NCBI RefSeq assembly: GCF_900102815.1
Contig: NZ_FNGF01000006.1
Span: 310,001 to 374,000, forward strand
Length of the DNA: 64,000 nt
Direction: 5' to 3'
From: Glycomyces sambucus
Lineage (GTDB): Bacteria > Actinomycetota > Actinomycetes > Mycobacteriales > Micromonosporaceae
Positions within the stretch are counted from its first letter, which is position 1. Every line of letters starts with the position of its first letter. A program made the translations under genes and the position numbers. The notes beneath the pieces were generated by a model, which saw only the letters and a list, made by a program, of their open reading frames with translations, did no database searches and was not told the origin of the DNA. Shown here piece after piece: positions 41,239-53,357 of this stretch.

Positions 41239-42423
41239 CTATTCGACGCTGCTTGCGGCAGTGCCGCTGTCGGCGGCGCTGCCGACGACGCTGCCGCCGT
41301 GGACGACGGCGTGGGTCAGGGGCGTCCCGGGCCGGTAGGCCAGGTGGACGAACGAGGGGGCGTCGAGGACGACCAGGTCGGCGCGGGCGCCGACGGCGAC
41401 GCGCCCGACGTCGGTGCGCCGCAGCGCGTCGGCGCCGCCCGCGGTGGCGGCTTCGAGCGCTTCGGCCGGGGTCATGCCCATCTCCCGGACGGCGAGCGCG
41501 ATGCAGAACGCCATGCTGCTGGTGTACGAGGACCCGGGGTTGCAGTCGGTCGCGAGCGCGACGCGGGCGCCGGCGTCGAGGAGGCGGCGCGCGTCCGGGT
41601 AGGGCGAGCGCGTGGAGAACTCCGCGCCCGGCAGCAGGGTCGCGACGGTGGCGGAGTTCGCGAGGGCGTCCACGTCGGCGTCGGTGAGGTGCGTGCAGTG
41701 GTCGGCGGAGGCCGCGCCGAGTTCCACAGCGAGGCGCACGCCGGGGCCCGCGGTGAGCTGGTTGGCGTGGACGCGCAGGCCCAGGCCCGCCTTCGCGCTC
41801 GCGGTGAGCACGGCGCGGGCCTGGTCGCCGTCGAAGGCGCCGCGCTCGCAGAACACGTCGGCCCACTTCGCGTGGGGCGCGCAGGCGTCGAGCATGGGCC
41901 CGGCGGCGAGCGCGGTGTACTCGTCGGCGTCAACGCCCGCGGGGACGGTGTGCGCGCCGAGGTACGTGGTCTCGGGGGTGAACTCGCGGGCGATGCGCAG
42001 GGACCGGGCCTCGTCTTCGACGGTGAGGCCGTACCCGGACTTGACCTCCACTGTGGTGGTGCCCTGGCGGAGCATCTCGGCGGTGAGGCGGGCGCAGTTC
42101 GCGCGCAGCCGCTCGTCGCTGGCCTTCCGGGTGGCGCCCACGGTGGTGCGGATGCCGCCGCCGTCGTAGGGCTCGCCGCGCATGCGGGCGTCGAACTCGC
42201 CGGAGCGGTCGCCCGCGAAGACGAGGTGGGCGTGGGAGTCAACGAAACCGGGGACCACGGCCCGGTCGCCGAGGTCGAGGTATTCGTCGGCGGCGGGCCG
42301 GTTGAGGCGGTGGCCGACCCAGGCGATCCTCCCTGCCTCGACCACGATCGCGGCGTCGTAGTGGACGGTGCCGTCGTCGTCGGCGGTGAAGAGTTCGCCG
42401 ATGCCGTCGATGAGCAGGCTCAT
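41239..42423 (-). CDS. hutI: imidazolonepropionase
   Basis: HutI opens imidazolone propionate to formiminoglutamate. It is a 394-residue amidohydrolase-superfamily enzyme: [56 protein letters not shown], metal ligands in RVHANQL and the [14 protein letters not shown] segment. The ATG overlaps the hutF stop as ATGA (42420-42423). Confidence 0.96.
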   Translation of the reverse strand: MSLLIDGIGELFTADDDGTVHYDAAIVVEAGRIAWVGHRLNRPAADEYLDLGDRAVVPGFVDSHAHLVFAGDRSGEFDARMRGEPYDGGGIRTTVGATRKASDERLRANCARLTAEMLRQGTTTVEVKSGYGLTVEDEARSLRIAREFTPETTYLGAHTVPAGVDADEYTALAAGPMLDACAPHAKWADVFCERGAFDGDQARAVLTASAKAGLGLRVHANQLTAGPGVRLAVELGAASADHCTHLTDADVDALANSATVATLLPGAEFSTRSPYPDARRLLDAGARVALATDCNPGSSYTSSMAFCIALAVREMGMTPAEALEAATAGGADALRRTDVGRVAVGARADLVVLDAPSFVHLAYRPGTPLTHAVVHGGSVVGSAADSGTAASSVE

Positions 42424-43715
42424 TGCCAGAGTTCCCCGATCGCTTCGCGCAGTTCGGCACCGGCGTCGATGTACCGGTGTCGTCCCTCGTGGACGATGTG
42501 GCGGCCGTCGGCGACGACGTCGGTGACGTCGGCCGCGGTGGCGGCGTAGAGGACGCCGTCGGGGCGGGCCCCGGCGGTGCGCGGGGTGTCGAGCGCGACG
42601 GCGACGAGGTCGGCGCGGGCGCCCGGCTCGATGCGGCCGGCGTCGGTGAAGCCGAGGGCGGCGTGGCCGGTGGCGGCGTCGTGGAGGGCGTCGGCGGTGA
42701 ACCGGCCGCGCTCCTCGCTGACCAGGCGCTCGTGCATCTCCAGGGCGCGGGCCTCCTCGAACATGTCGATGACGGCGTTCGAGTCGGTGCCGAGCGAGAG
42801 GGGGACCCCGGCGTCGGCGAGCGCGCGGGCCGGGCCGATGCCGTCGGCGAGGTCGCGTTCGGTGGTGGGGCAGAAGGACACGCCGGTGCCGGAGCGGGCG
42901 AGGAGGTCGACGTCGCGCTCGGCGAGGTGGGTGGCGTGGACGGCGGTGAGGTCGGGGCCGAGGAGCCCGCAGCGTTCGAGGAGTTCAGCGGGGGTGCAGC
43001 CGTGCTCGGCACGGCAGGCGTCGTTCTCGGCGCGCTGCTCGGAGAGGTGCACGTGGACGGGGCGGCCCTCGGTGGAGCACGCGAACGCGGCGATGGCCTC
43101 TTCGGGGACGGCGCGCACGGAGTGGATCGCGCCGCCGATGCGGGCGTGGGCGCCGGGTTTGAGGCGTTCGACGCGGTCGAGCCAGCCTTCGAGGCCGGTG
43201 TCGCCGAAGCGCTGCTGCGCGGGTTCGAGAGGCCGCCCGAACCCCCCGGAGAGGTACAGGGTGTCGAGGAGGGTGATGCGGACGCCCGCGTCGGCGGCGG
43301 CCTGGATCAGCGCCTCCCCCATGGCGTTCGGGTCCGCGTAGGGGCGCCCGCCGGCCTGGTGGTGGAGGTAGTGGAACTCGCCGACGCACGTGATCCCGGC
43401 CAGGGCCATCTCGGCGTAGACGGCGCGGGCGAGCCGGTGGTAGGCGTCGGGGTCGAGGCGGTCCGCGAGGGCGTACATGCCCGATCGCCACGTCCAGAAC
43501 GTGCCCTTGTCGCCGTGGGTGCGCCCGCGCAGGGCGCGGTGGAACGCGTGGGAGTGCGTGTTGGCGAAGCCGGGGAGGACGAGGCCGCCCAGGATCTCGC
43601 CGCGCGGGGCGGCGCCGGGCGTCACGGCGGCGATGCGGCCGTCGGCGACGTCGATCGCGACGGCGTCGGCGATCCCGCCGGGCAGCCGGGCGTGCCGGGC
43701 CCAGTAGGTCAGCAC
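42420..43715 (-). CDS. hutF: formimidoylglutamate deiminase
   Basis: HutF removes ammonia from N-formimino-L-glutamate and leaves N-formyl-L-glutamate. Motifs are [62 protein letters not shown] and [20 protein letters not shown]. The GTG at 43715 (product [14 protein letters not shown]) overlaps the preceding gene by 7 nt. It implies the deiminase branch of histidine degradation, which then needs an N-formylglutamate amidohydrolase; no hutG homologue is seen in the window. Confidence 0.95.
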   Translation of the reverse strand: MLTYWARHARLPGGIADAVAIDVADGRIAAVTPGAAPRGEILGGLVLPGFANTHSHAFHRALRGRTHGDKGTFWTWRSGMYALADRLDPDAYHRLARAVYAEMALAGITCVGEFHYLHHQAGGRPYADPNAMGEALIQAAADAGVRITLLDTLYLSGGFGRPLEPAQQRFGDTGLEGWLDRVERLKPGAHARIGGAIHSVRAVPEEAIAAFACSTEGRPVHVHLSEQRAENDACRAEHGCTPAELLERCGLLGPDLTAVHATHLAERDVDLLARSGTGVSFCPTTERDLADGIGPARALADAGVPLSLGTDSNAVIDMFEEARALEMHERLVSEERGRFTADALHDAATGHAALGFTDAGRIEPGARADLVAVALDTPRTAGARPDGVLYAATAADVTDVVADGRHIVHEGRHRYIDAGAELREAIGELWQ

Positions 43716-44902
43716 GCGAGGTCCCGCAGCACCGCCGCGAGGGCGTCGACGCCGGCGGCGCAGTCCTCGTCGCTCGCGCCCTCGCCGGGCGCGTGGGAGA
43801 CGCCGGTGGGGTTGCGGACGAACAGCATCGCGGTCGGCACGTGCGCGGCGAGGACCCCGGCGTCGTGGCCCGCGCCCGTGGGCAGGACCGGGGCGCCGCC
43901 CAGGAGCGCCGCGATCCGGTCGCGCAGGCCGGGGTCGAACTCGACGATCGGGGTCTCGGACTCCGGGGCGATCGTGAAGCCGGTGCCGTCGCGCCCGGCC
44001 CGGTCCTTCACCTTGGCGGTGAAGCCGGACAGGATCTCGGCGAGCACCGCCTCGTCGGGGGCGCGCGAGTCCAGCCAGGCGGTGACCTGGGAGGCGATCG
44101 CGTTGGTGGCGTTCGGGACGGCCTCCACGCGGCCGACCGTGGCGAGGCCCCCGGCGAGGCGGGCCTCCTTGCGGGCGGCGAGGACGGCGAACGCGAAGGT
44201 GAGCATCGGGTCGCGCCGGTCGGGGATGCGGGTGGTCCCGGCGTGGTCGCCCGCGCCGGTGAACGTCATGCGCCAGCGCCCGTGCGGCCAGATCGCGCTC
44301 GCGACGCCCACGGGCGCTTCGAGGGCGCGGCCCTGCTCGACGTGGAGTTCCACGAACGCGGCGAAGGAGGCGAGGCGTTCGGGGTCGGGCCCGAGCGCGT
44401 CCGGGTCGGCGCCGGCCGCGCGCATGGCCTCGGCGAGCGTGGTCCCGTCGGGGTCGGTGAGGGCCCGGGCCCGGTCGGGGTCGACCACGCCGGCCATGAG
44501 GCGCGAGCCGAGGCAGGGCACGCCGAACCGGCCGCCCTCCTCCTCGGTGAACGCGCCGATGACGATGGGCCGCTGCGGCGCGAAGCCGGAGGCGCGGAGT
44601 TCGTCGACGGCGAGGAACGCCGAGACGATCCCGAGCGGGCCGTCGTAGGCGCCGCCGTGCGGCACGGAGTCGAAGTGGCTGCCGGTGAGGACGCCCGGTC
44701 CGGTCCCGGCGTCCCAGTGGGCGTAGCGGTTCCCGTTGCGGTCGGACTCGACGCGCAGGCCGCGCTCGGCGGCCTGCGCGTCGAACCACTCACGGAGCGC
44801 GAGATCGGCCGCGCTCCACGAGAAGCGCAGGTAGCCGCCGGAGTCCGCGCGACCGGTCGCGGCGATCTGGTCCCAGAGCCGCCGGAACCCCGTGGCGTCC
44901 AC
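43709..44902 (-). CDS. M20 family amidohydrolase (allantoate amidohydrolase/carbamoylase-like) in the hut operon
   Basis: 397 residues with the bimetal sites of the M20 AllC/N-carbamoyl-amino-acid hydrolase group: LTGSHFDSVPHGGAYDGPLG, FTEEEGGRFGVPCLGSR, ELHVEQGRALE, TGAGDHAGTTRIPDRRDP and LPTGAGHDAGVLA. These enzymes hydrolyse N-acyl amide bonds of small amino-acid derivatives. The gene sits between hutU and hutF; its GTG start directly follows the hutU stop. The same order is known from Streptomyces hut loci. By context I infer hydrolysis of N-formylglutamate, but allantoate or another carbamoyl substrate is possible. Confidence 0.85.
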   Translation of the reverse strand: MDATGFRRLWDQIAATGRADSGGYLRFSWSAADLALREWFDAQAAERGLRVESDRNGNRYAHWDAGTGPGVLTGSHFDSVPHGGAYDGPLGIVSAFLAVDELRASGFAPQRPIVIGAFTEEEGGRFGVPCLGSRLMAGVVDPDRARALTDPDGTTLAEAMRAAGADPDALGPDPERLASFAAFVELHVEQGRALEAPVGVASAIWPHGRWRMTFTGAGDHAGTTRIPDRRDPMLTFAFAVLAARKEARLAGGLATVGRVEAVPNATNAIASQVTAWLDSRAPDEAVLAEILSGFTAKVKDRAGRDGTGFTIAPESETPIVEFDPGLRDRIAALLGGAPVLPTGAGHDAGVLAAHVPTAMLFVRNPTGVSHAPGEGASDEDCAAGVDALAAVLRDLAC

Positions 44903-46540
<1,638 letters not shown>

Positions 46541-46551
46541 GTCGCTCCCCG

Positions 46552-47778
<1,227 letters not shown>

Positions 47779-47872
47779 TCATTGTTCACATCGCGGGAGT
47801 GGGCAAGCAGTTCCGTGAAAGCTGGTCAACTTGTGCAGATGTGCTAGCCGGAGGGGGCATACACTGGGCGAT

Positions 47873-48367
47873 ATGACCAGTGGAACGGGGATCGACGCCC
47901 TGGACGCCAAGCTCATCGGGCTCCTGGAGGCCGAACCGCGCATCGGGGTCCTCGAATGCGCGCGGCGCCTGGGGGTCGCGCGCGGGACGGTCCAGGCGCG
48001 GCTCGACAAGCTCATGGCCCGGGGGGTCGTGCGCGGGTTCGGGCCCCGGGTCGATCCGGCGGCCCTCGGCTACCCGGTGACGGCGTTCGTGACCCTCGAA
48101 CTGCGCCAGGCGGTCGGGCACGGGCCGATGGCGCAGCGCCTCGCGCGCATCCCGGAGGTCCTGGAGGCGCACACGGTCACCGGCGCCGGGGACATGCTGT
48201 GCCGGATCGTCGCGCGCACCAACGCCGAACTCCAGGGGGTCATCGACCGGGTCCTCGCGAGCGAGGGGGTCCTGCGGGCGACGACGGTGATCGCCCTGGC
48301 CGAGCAGATCCCCCACCGCACGCTGCCGCTGGTCGACGAGGCCGCGGGGCTCTCGGGCGGGTCCTAG
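47873..48367 (+). CDS. Lrp/AsnC-family regulator
   Basis: 164 residues with the N-terminal HTH (IDALDAKLIGLLEAEPRIGVLECARRLGVARGTVQARLDKLMARGVVRGFGPRVDPAALGY) and a C-terminal RAM-like domain (AHTVTGAGDMLCRIVARTNAELQGVIDRVLASEGVLRATTVIAL). The ATG at 47873 is chosen on homology. Being divergent from hpd, it probably controls the hpd-hut run in response to an amino acid such as tyrosine or histidine (inference). Confidence 0.92.
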   Translation: MTSGTGIDALDAKLIGLLEAEPRIGVLECARRLGVARGTVQARLDKLMARGVVRGFGPRVDPAALGYPVTAFVTLELRQAVGHGPMAQRLARIPEVLEAHTVTGAGDMLCRIVARTNAELQGVIDRVLASEGVLRATTVIALAEQIPHRTLPLVDEAAGLSGGS

Positions 48368-48380
48368 GGCCCGCCCGGAT

Positions 48381-49628
48381 TCAGACCCGCTCGGCGAGCC
48401 AGAGCCGCGCGGCGACCACCAGCGCCTCGACGCCCGTGGAGAGCGTCGGCTCGATCTCGGGCGCGAAGTGCGGCGAGTGGTTGCCCGGCAGCGCGTCCAC
48501 GTCCCCCGACTGGAACGCCGCGATCGCGGTCGCCTGGTCGAGGCCGCCCCAGAACCAGAAGACCGTGGGCGCGCCCGCCGCCTCGCCGAAGGCGCCGACG
48601 TCCTCGCTCGCGGCCACGAGCGGCATCGGCAGCAGCCGCTGCTCCCCGAAGTGCTCCTTGAAGGCCGCCACGGTCACCGCCGTCGCGTCAGGGTCGCTCA
48701 CCAGGAGCGGGGCGCTGTGGGTCCAGGTGGTCTCGGGCGGGCGCGGGGCCGCGCCGGCCTCGGACTCGGCGTTCACGATCCGCTCGATCGCGGCCCGCAC
48801 CCGGTCGCGGACCCGCGCGTCGTAGCTGCGCACGTTGATGCCGAGTTCGGCGGTGTCGGGGATGATGTTGTCCTTGGTGCCGGCCTGGAGGCGGCCGACG
48901 GTGACCACCGCGGCCTCGGCCGGGGGCACCTCGCGGGCGACGATCCCCTGGAGGCGCACCACGGTGCTCGCGGCGATGAGGACCGGGTCGATCGCGGCCT
49001 CGGGCCGGGAGCCGTGCCCGCCCTGGCCGTGGATGACGACGGCGGCGGTGTCGGAGGCGGCCATGACCGGGCCGCTCGCGTGGCCCACGAACCCGGCCGG
49101 GAGCGGGGCCACGTGCTGGCCGAGCACGATGTCCGGCTTGGGGAAGCGCGTGAACAGGCCGTCCGCGACCATGTCCGCCGCGCCGCGCGCCAGCTCCTCG
49201 GCGGGCTGGAAGACGACCAGGAGCGTGCCCGACCAGCGGTCGGCGGTGCGGGCGAGGTACGCGGCGGCCCCGGCGAGGCAGGTGGCGTGCATGTCGTGCC
49301 CGCACGCGTGCATCACCGGCACGTCCCGCCCGTCCGCGTCGGTGGCGCGCACGGTGCTCGCGTACGGCAGGCCGGTCTTCTCCTCGACCGGGAGCGCGTC
49401 GAAGTCGGCGCGGAGCATGACCACCGGGCCCTCGCCGTTCGCGAGGACGCCGACGACACCGGTGCCGCCGACGCCCTCGGTCGTCGCGAAGCCCGCCGCG
49501 GTCAGGGCCTCGGCGGCCTTCGCGGCCGTCCGGTGCTCCTGGAGCGACAGCTCGGGATGCTCGTGCAGGTCGCGGTAGAAGTCCGCGAGCGCCGCGCGCG
49601 TGTCCTCGTCGAGTACGTCCCCGGCCAT
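48381..49628 (-). CDS. M20D amidohydrolase (hippurate/IAA-amino-acid hydrolase type)
   Basis: A 415-residue zinc peptidase-like amidohydrolase. Seen are YRDLHEHPELSLQEHRTA, VVMLRADFDALPVEEKTGLPYAS, MHACGHDMHATCLAGAA, VFQPAEELARGAADMVADGLF, HGQGGHGSRPEAAIDPVL and GTKDNIIPDTAEL. Members release an amino acid from an N-acyl amino acid; the substrate here is unknown. It lies between the Lrp gene (convergent, 13 nt) and fahA. The 144-nt gap before it contains the fahA stop-codon repeat array. Confidence 0.9.
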   Translation of the reverse strand: MAGDVLDEDTRAALADFYRDLHEHPELSLQEHRTAAKAAEALTAAGFATTEGVGGTGVVGVLANGEGPVVMLRADFDALPVEEKTGLPYASTVRATDADGRDVPVMHACGHDMHATCLAGAAAYLARTADRWSGTLLVVFQPAEELARGAADMVADGLFTRFPKPDIVLGQHVAPLPAGFVGHASGPVMAASDTAAVVIHGQGGHGSRPEAAIDPVLIAASTVVRLQGIVAREVPPAEAAVVTVGRLQAGTKDNIIPDTAELGINVRSYDARVRDRVRAAIERIVNAESEAGAAPRPPETTWTHSAPLLVSDPDATAVTVAAFKEHFGEQRLLPMPLVAASEDVGAFGEAAGAPTVFWFWGGLDQATAIAAFQSGDVDALPGNHSPHFAPEIEPTLSTGVEALVVAARLWLAERV

Positions 49629-49694
49629 GGCGCCCCCTTCGTCCCGTTGCGCCGGAATATACCCGGATCGGCGGCGGGAGCGGCTGGAACGGCG

Positions 49695-49775
49695 TCAGTC
49701 GAATGCGTCATGCAACCGTGTCATGCAACCGTGTCACTCGACCACGCCATTCAACCGCGTCACTCAGCCGCATCA
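49695..49775 (-). repeat. stop-codon tandem repeat array (13-bp unit, seven units) at the fahA 3' end
   Basis: On the plus strand TCA recurs at exactly 13-nt steps: 49773 (the real fahA stop), 49760, 49747 (mutated to CCA), 49734, 49721, 49708, 49695. The minus-strand unit is of the form TGACGCGGTTGAA or TGACACGGTTGCA. A second TGA within some units (for example 49777-49779, 49764-49766, 49751-49753) adds more stops. All three frames are closed repeatedly within 80 nt. There are no spacers, so this is not CRISPR. Confidence 0.92.
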
Positions 49776-50996
49776 TTCAACCGCGGGCAGGATCGTCCCG
49801 GTGACCTCGCCGAGGCCGATGACCGCGCCGTCCGGGCCGGGCGCGGTGGCCCCGATCGTGACCGTGTCGCCGTCCTCCAGGAACGTGCGGGACTCCCCGT
49901 CCCCCACCCGGACCGGCTCCCGGCCGCCCCACGTGAGCTCGATGAACGACCCGCGCTCGTCGGCGCCCCCGCCCGAGACGGTGCCGGAGGCGAACAGGTC
50001 GCCGGTGCGCAGCGACGCGCCGTTGACGGTCATGTGCGCGAGCATCTGCGCGGGGGTCCAGTACATGCCCGCGAACGGCGGGCGGGCGACCTCGGTGCCG
50101 TTCCAGCGCACCGACATCGACAGGTCGTATCCGAACCGCTCGGTCTCCTGGAGGTAGCCGAGCGGGGCCGGGTCCTGCACGGGGGCGGCGGCCTTCGCGG
50201 CCGCCAGCGCGTCGAGCGGGGTCACCCAGTGGCCGATCGAGGTCGCGAAGGACTTGCCGAGGAACGGGCCGAGCGGCACGTACTCCCACGCCTGGATGTC
50301 GCGCGCGGACCAGTCGTTGACCAGGACCGCGCCGAAGACGTGCTCGGCGAAGTCGTCCGGGTTCACCGGGGTGCCGAGGTCGGTGCCGACGCCGACGACG
50401 AAGCCCACTTCGGCCTCGATGTCGAGGCGGGCGCTGGGGCCGAACTCGATCGGACCGTCGGGGGTCTTGCGCTGGCCCCTCGGGCGGACGACGGGCGTCC
50501 CGGAGGGGACGACGGTGCCGGCGCGGCCGTGGTAGCCGACCGGGAGGTGCTTCCAGTTGGGCAGCAGGGGCTCCGAGTCGGGCCGGAAGAGGCGGCCGAG
50601 GTTCGTGGCGTGGTGCTCGGAGGCGTAGAAGTCCACGTAGTCGGCGACGTGGAACGGCAGGTGCATGCGGGCCTTGGCGACCGGGGTGAGCAGCGTCGCG
50701 GACTGGTCCTGGTGGCGGCGGTCGGCCAGGAGCTCGGTGAGCTGGTGGCGGACGAGGCGCCACGCGGGCGGGCCCATCGCGAGGAACGCGTTCAGGGCGC
50801 CGTCGTGGAACGCGGGCCGGATCCACGGCAAAAAGAACGTGCCGGTGGCGAGCGCGCGCAGGTCGAGGACCTGGTCGCCGATGCGGACCCCGATGCGCGG
50901 GGCCGGGTCCTTGCGGGTCGAGAAGACGCCGTAGGGCAGGTGGGCGAGGCCGTACGGGCCGGCGTCGGCGCCTTCGACCCAGGTGGTGGCGGTCAT
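49773..50996 (-). CDS. fahA: fumarylacetoacetase
   Basis: Fah cleaves fumarylacetoacetate to fumarate and acetoacetate, the last step of tyrosine degradation. The N-terminal domain has FGLxNLPYGVFS-like YGLAHLPYGVFSTRKDPAPRIGVRIGD. The catalytic domain has DYVDFYASEHHATNLGRLFR, NWKHLPVGYHGRAGTVV, LDIEAEVGFVVG, VLVNDWSARDIQAWEYVPLGPFLGKSFATSI and ASGTVSG. 407 residues. The start ATG at 50996 overlaps the stop of the preceding gene (ATGA). Its own stop begins a 13-bp repeat array. Confidence 0.96.
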   Translation of the reverse strand: MTATTWVEGADAGPYGLAHLPYGVFSTRKDPAPRIGVRIGDQVLDLRALATGTFFLPWIRPAFHDGALNAFLAMGPPAWRLVRHQLTELLADRRHQDQSATLLTPVAKARMHLPFHVADYVDFYASEHHATNLGRLFRPDSEPLLPNWKHLPVGYHGRAGTVVPSGTPVVRPRGQRKTPDGPIEFGPSARLDIEAEVGFVVGVGTDLGTPVNPDDFAEHVFGAVLVNDWSARDIQAWEYVPLGPFLGKSFATSIGHWVTPLDALAAAKAAAPVQDPAPLGYLQETERFGYDLSMSVRWNGTEVARPPFAGMYWTPAQMLAHMTVNGASLRTGDLFASGTVSGGGADERGSFIELTWGGREPVRVGDGESRTFLEDGDTVTIGATAPGPDGAVIGLGEVTGTILPAVE

Positions 50997-51781
50997 GCGC
51001 GGTCTCCTCGTGTCAGCAGTCCCAGGTCGGTGAGGTCGGTGAGCGGTTCGTCGATGCTGCACGAGCCGAAGCCGGTCCACAGGGCGCGCGGGCGGCCCAG
51101 GAGCTTCGCGGTGCGCGCGGCCAGGCCCTCGGTGTCGGTGGACGCGAGGGTCGCCGCGATCTCGTCGACGCCGGCACCGTTCTGGGCCTCGTCGGCGGCG
51201 AGGAGCACGTTGAGGAAGCCGTGGTGCGTGAAACCGGTGGCGGGGTCGGTGCGGCGGACCGCGCGGTGCAGGCCCGCGGTGAGCTTGAACCGCATGCCGC
51301 GGCGGCGGCACCCGTGGATCGCGGCGGCCAGGGTCTCGGGCGCGGGGAAGAACTCCGCGGCGAGGCCGCCGGTGCGGAACTTCGGGGTGAACCCGGTGGG
51401 GCGGACGGCGTCGAGCGCGGCGTCGCCGAAGGGGATCTCCGCGAACACGGCCTTCCCCGCCAGGTGCTCGGTGAGGCGGTCGAGGGCGTGGCGCGACTCG
51501 TAGTGGGTCACGGTGACCTGCGGCCCGAGGGCGGCGACCGCGGCCGGGAGCGCGTCGAGGTCGCCGTCGACGACCACGCCGATCCGCAGCTCGCCGCGTC
51601 CGGGCTCGAGGTCGCCGAGGCGGCTCTGCGGGACGAGGAGCGGGCCCACCAGGGGCTCGTACCAGGACTGCCGGTACCCGCGGTGGGCGGGGACGGCGGC
51701 TTCGAGGGGCGCGTTTCCTGGTGGGAAGAGCGCCGCGTCGTCGATCAGGCCCCGCAGCATCGCGGGGATCGCTCCATTCAT
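50993..51781 (-). CDS. conserved protein of unknown function in the homogentisate locus
   Basis: 262 residues, no recognised family motif. Alternating hydrophobic strands and helices (FAEIPFG, GFTPKFRTGGLAAEFFP, AAIHGCRRRGMRFKLTAGLHRAV, HHGFLNVLLAADEA) suggest an alpha/beta, possibly TIM-barrel, fold, with conserved-looking Lys/Arg in TPKFRTGG and FKLTAGLH and a HHG motif. No signal peptide. Translationally coupled to fahA and divergent from hmgA, so a role in the same pathway is likely. The pathway needs maleylacetoacetate isomerase and none is seen in the window; this protein is a candidate, by context only. Confidence 0.75.
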   Translation of the reverse strand: MNGAIPAMLRGLIDDAALFPPGNAPLEAAVPAHRGYRQSWYEPLVGPLLVPQSRLGDLEPGRGELRIGVVVDGDLDALPAAVAALGPQVTVTHYESRHALDRLTEHLAGKAVFAEIPFGDAALDAVRPTGFTPKFRTGGLAAEFFPAPETLAAAIHGCRRRGMRFKLTAGLHRAVRRTDPATGFTHHGFLNVLLAADEAQNGAGVDEIAATLASTDTEGLAARTAKLLGRPRALWTGFGSCSIDEPLTDLTDLGLLTRGDRA

Positions 51782-51959
51782 GCCCGAAGCCTAGAGTGCG
51801 GCGCGCTCGCGGGTCCAGTGGTCCGCGCACGCCGTGCGCGGTCGGTGCCCGCCGGTGCGCGGACCGCTCGAATCCGGGACCCGGGAGGGCTATCCTCGGG
51901 GCATATCCGCGACGGCGGCGACACCCACTGCCGACGTCCGATCCGACAAAGGAGTCGTC

Positions 51960-53141
51960 GTGCCGTTCTACCGTTCGGTCGGGCAGATCCCCGACAAGCG
52001 ACACACGCAGTTCCGACAGGCCGACGGGAGCCTGTACTCCGAGGAGCTGATGGGCCAGGAGGGCTTCTCCTCGGACTCCTCGCTCCTGTACCACCGCTTC
52101 CGTCCCACCGCGATCAGCGCCAGCACCGAGCACCGCCCCGAGCGCGTCGAGCCGGCCCCCAACCACCCGCTCAAGCCCCGCCACTTCCGCACCCACAAGC
52201 TCGACGCCGCCGGGGACGCGGTCTTCGGGCGGAACCACCTGCTGTCCAATGCGGACGTGCGGATCTCGTACGCGGTCGCCGACAGGCCCTCGCCCCTGTA
52301 CCGCAACGCCATCGGCGACGAGTGCATCTACGTCGAGTCCGGCGCGGCCCGCGTGGAGACCTCGTTCGGGGCGCTCGACGTCGGGCAGGGCGACTACCTC
52401 ATCATGCCGATGTCCACGATCTACCGCGTGCTCCCGCAAGGGGACGAGCCGCTGCGGACCCTCGTGGTCGAGTCCACCGGGCACATCACCCCGCCCAAGC
52501 GGTACCTGTCGGTGCGCGGGCAGTTCCTGGAGCACTCGCCGTACTGCGAGCGCGACATCCGCGGGCCCGAGGAGCCGCTGCTGGTCGAGGACGAGGACGT
52601 CGACGTGTACGTGCAGCACCGCGGCCGCGGGTCGGCCACGCTGTGGACGAAGTTCACGTACGCGCACCACCCGTTCGACGTGGCCGGCTGGGACGGCTGC
52701 CTGTACCCGTGGGTGTTCTCGATCCACGACTACGAGCCGATCACCGGGCGCATCCACCAGCCGCCGCCCGCGCACCAGGTGTTCCAGGGCCCGAACTTCG
52801 TGGTCTGCAACTTCGTGCCGCGCAAGGTGGACTACCACCCGGACGCGATCCCGGTGCCGTACAACCACCACAACGTCGACTCCGACGAGGTGATGTTCTA
52901 CTGCGGCGGGAACTACGAGGCGCGGCGCGGATCGGGGATCGAGCAGGGCTCGATCTCGCTGCACCCGTCCGGGTTCACGCACGGGCCGCAGCCCGGTGCC
53001 GCCGAGCGCTCGATCGGGGCGGAGTCCTTCGACGAGCTGGCGGTCATGGTCGACACGTTCCGGCCCTTGGAGCTGTGCGAGCCGGCCTTGGACGTGGAGG
53101 ACACGAACTACGCCTGGACGTGGAACCGCGATCCGGCATAG
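51960..53141 (+). CDS. hmgA: homogentisate 1,2-dioxygenase
   Basis: HmgA opens the homogentisate ring to maleylacetoacetate. 393 residues from the GTG at 51960, behind AAAGGAG. Cupin-type Fe(II) enzyme: RNAIGDECIYVESGAARVETSFG, GDYLIMPMSTIYRV, and the metal region YNHHNVDSDEVMFYCGGNYEARRGSGIEQGSISLHPSGFTHGPQPG, which supplies His, Glu and His ligands. The 178-nt divergent gap upstream should hold a shared control region. Confidence 0.95.
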   Translation: MPFYRSVGQIPDKRHTQFRQADGSLYSEELMGQEGFSSDSSLLYHRFRPTAISASTEHRPERVEPAPNHPLKPRHFRTHKLDAAGDAVFGRNHLLSNADVRISYAVADRPSPLYRNAIGDECIYVESGAARVETSFGALDVGQGDYLIMPMSTIYRVLPQGDEPLRTLVVESTGHITPPKRYLSVRGQFLEHSPYCERDIRGPEEPLLVEDEDVDVYVQHRGRGSATLWTKFTYAHHPFDVAGWDGCLYPWVFSIHDYEPITGRIHQPPPAHQVFQGPNFVVCNFVPRKVDYHPDAIPVPYNHHNVDSDEVMFYCGGNYEARRGSGIEQGSISLHPSGFTHGPQPGAAERSIGAESFDELAVMVDTFRPLELCEPALDVEDTNYAWTWNRDPA

Positions 53142-53154
53142 GCACTCCCGGTGA

Positions 53155-53184
53155 CGGGGCCGCCTGAGAGGGCGGCCCCGTTTT
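53155..53184 (+). terminator. Rho-independent terminator of hmgA
   Basis: CGGGGCCGCC - TGAGAG - GGCGGCCCCG followed by TTTT. Confidence 0.9.
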
Positions 53185-53357
53185 CCGTGCGTTGATCGAA
53201 TTCCCCTCGCGCTCTGGGGCGGCGGGCCGCTACATTGGACGGGCCGACCGCGGGACTCAGGTGCGATTACCGGATTCGTTTTGTGAGCGTTCTTTCGCCA
53301 TCGCGCCGCCCGCTCCCCGGTCGGCACCCCGCTTCCCCTCCACTTGTGAAGGCCCCC

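Noticed and set aside
43716-44789. Upstream extension of the hutF frame
   Set aside because: Overlaps the M20 gene out of frame; the GTG at 43715 gives the proper HutF start.
49695-49775. Possible CRISPR array
   Set aside because: The 13-bp units are directly adjacent without spacers and differ from each other; no cas genes nearby.
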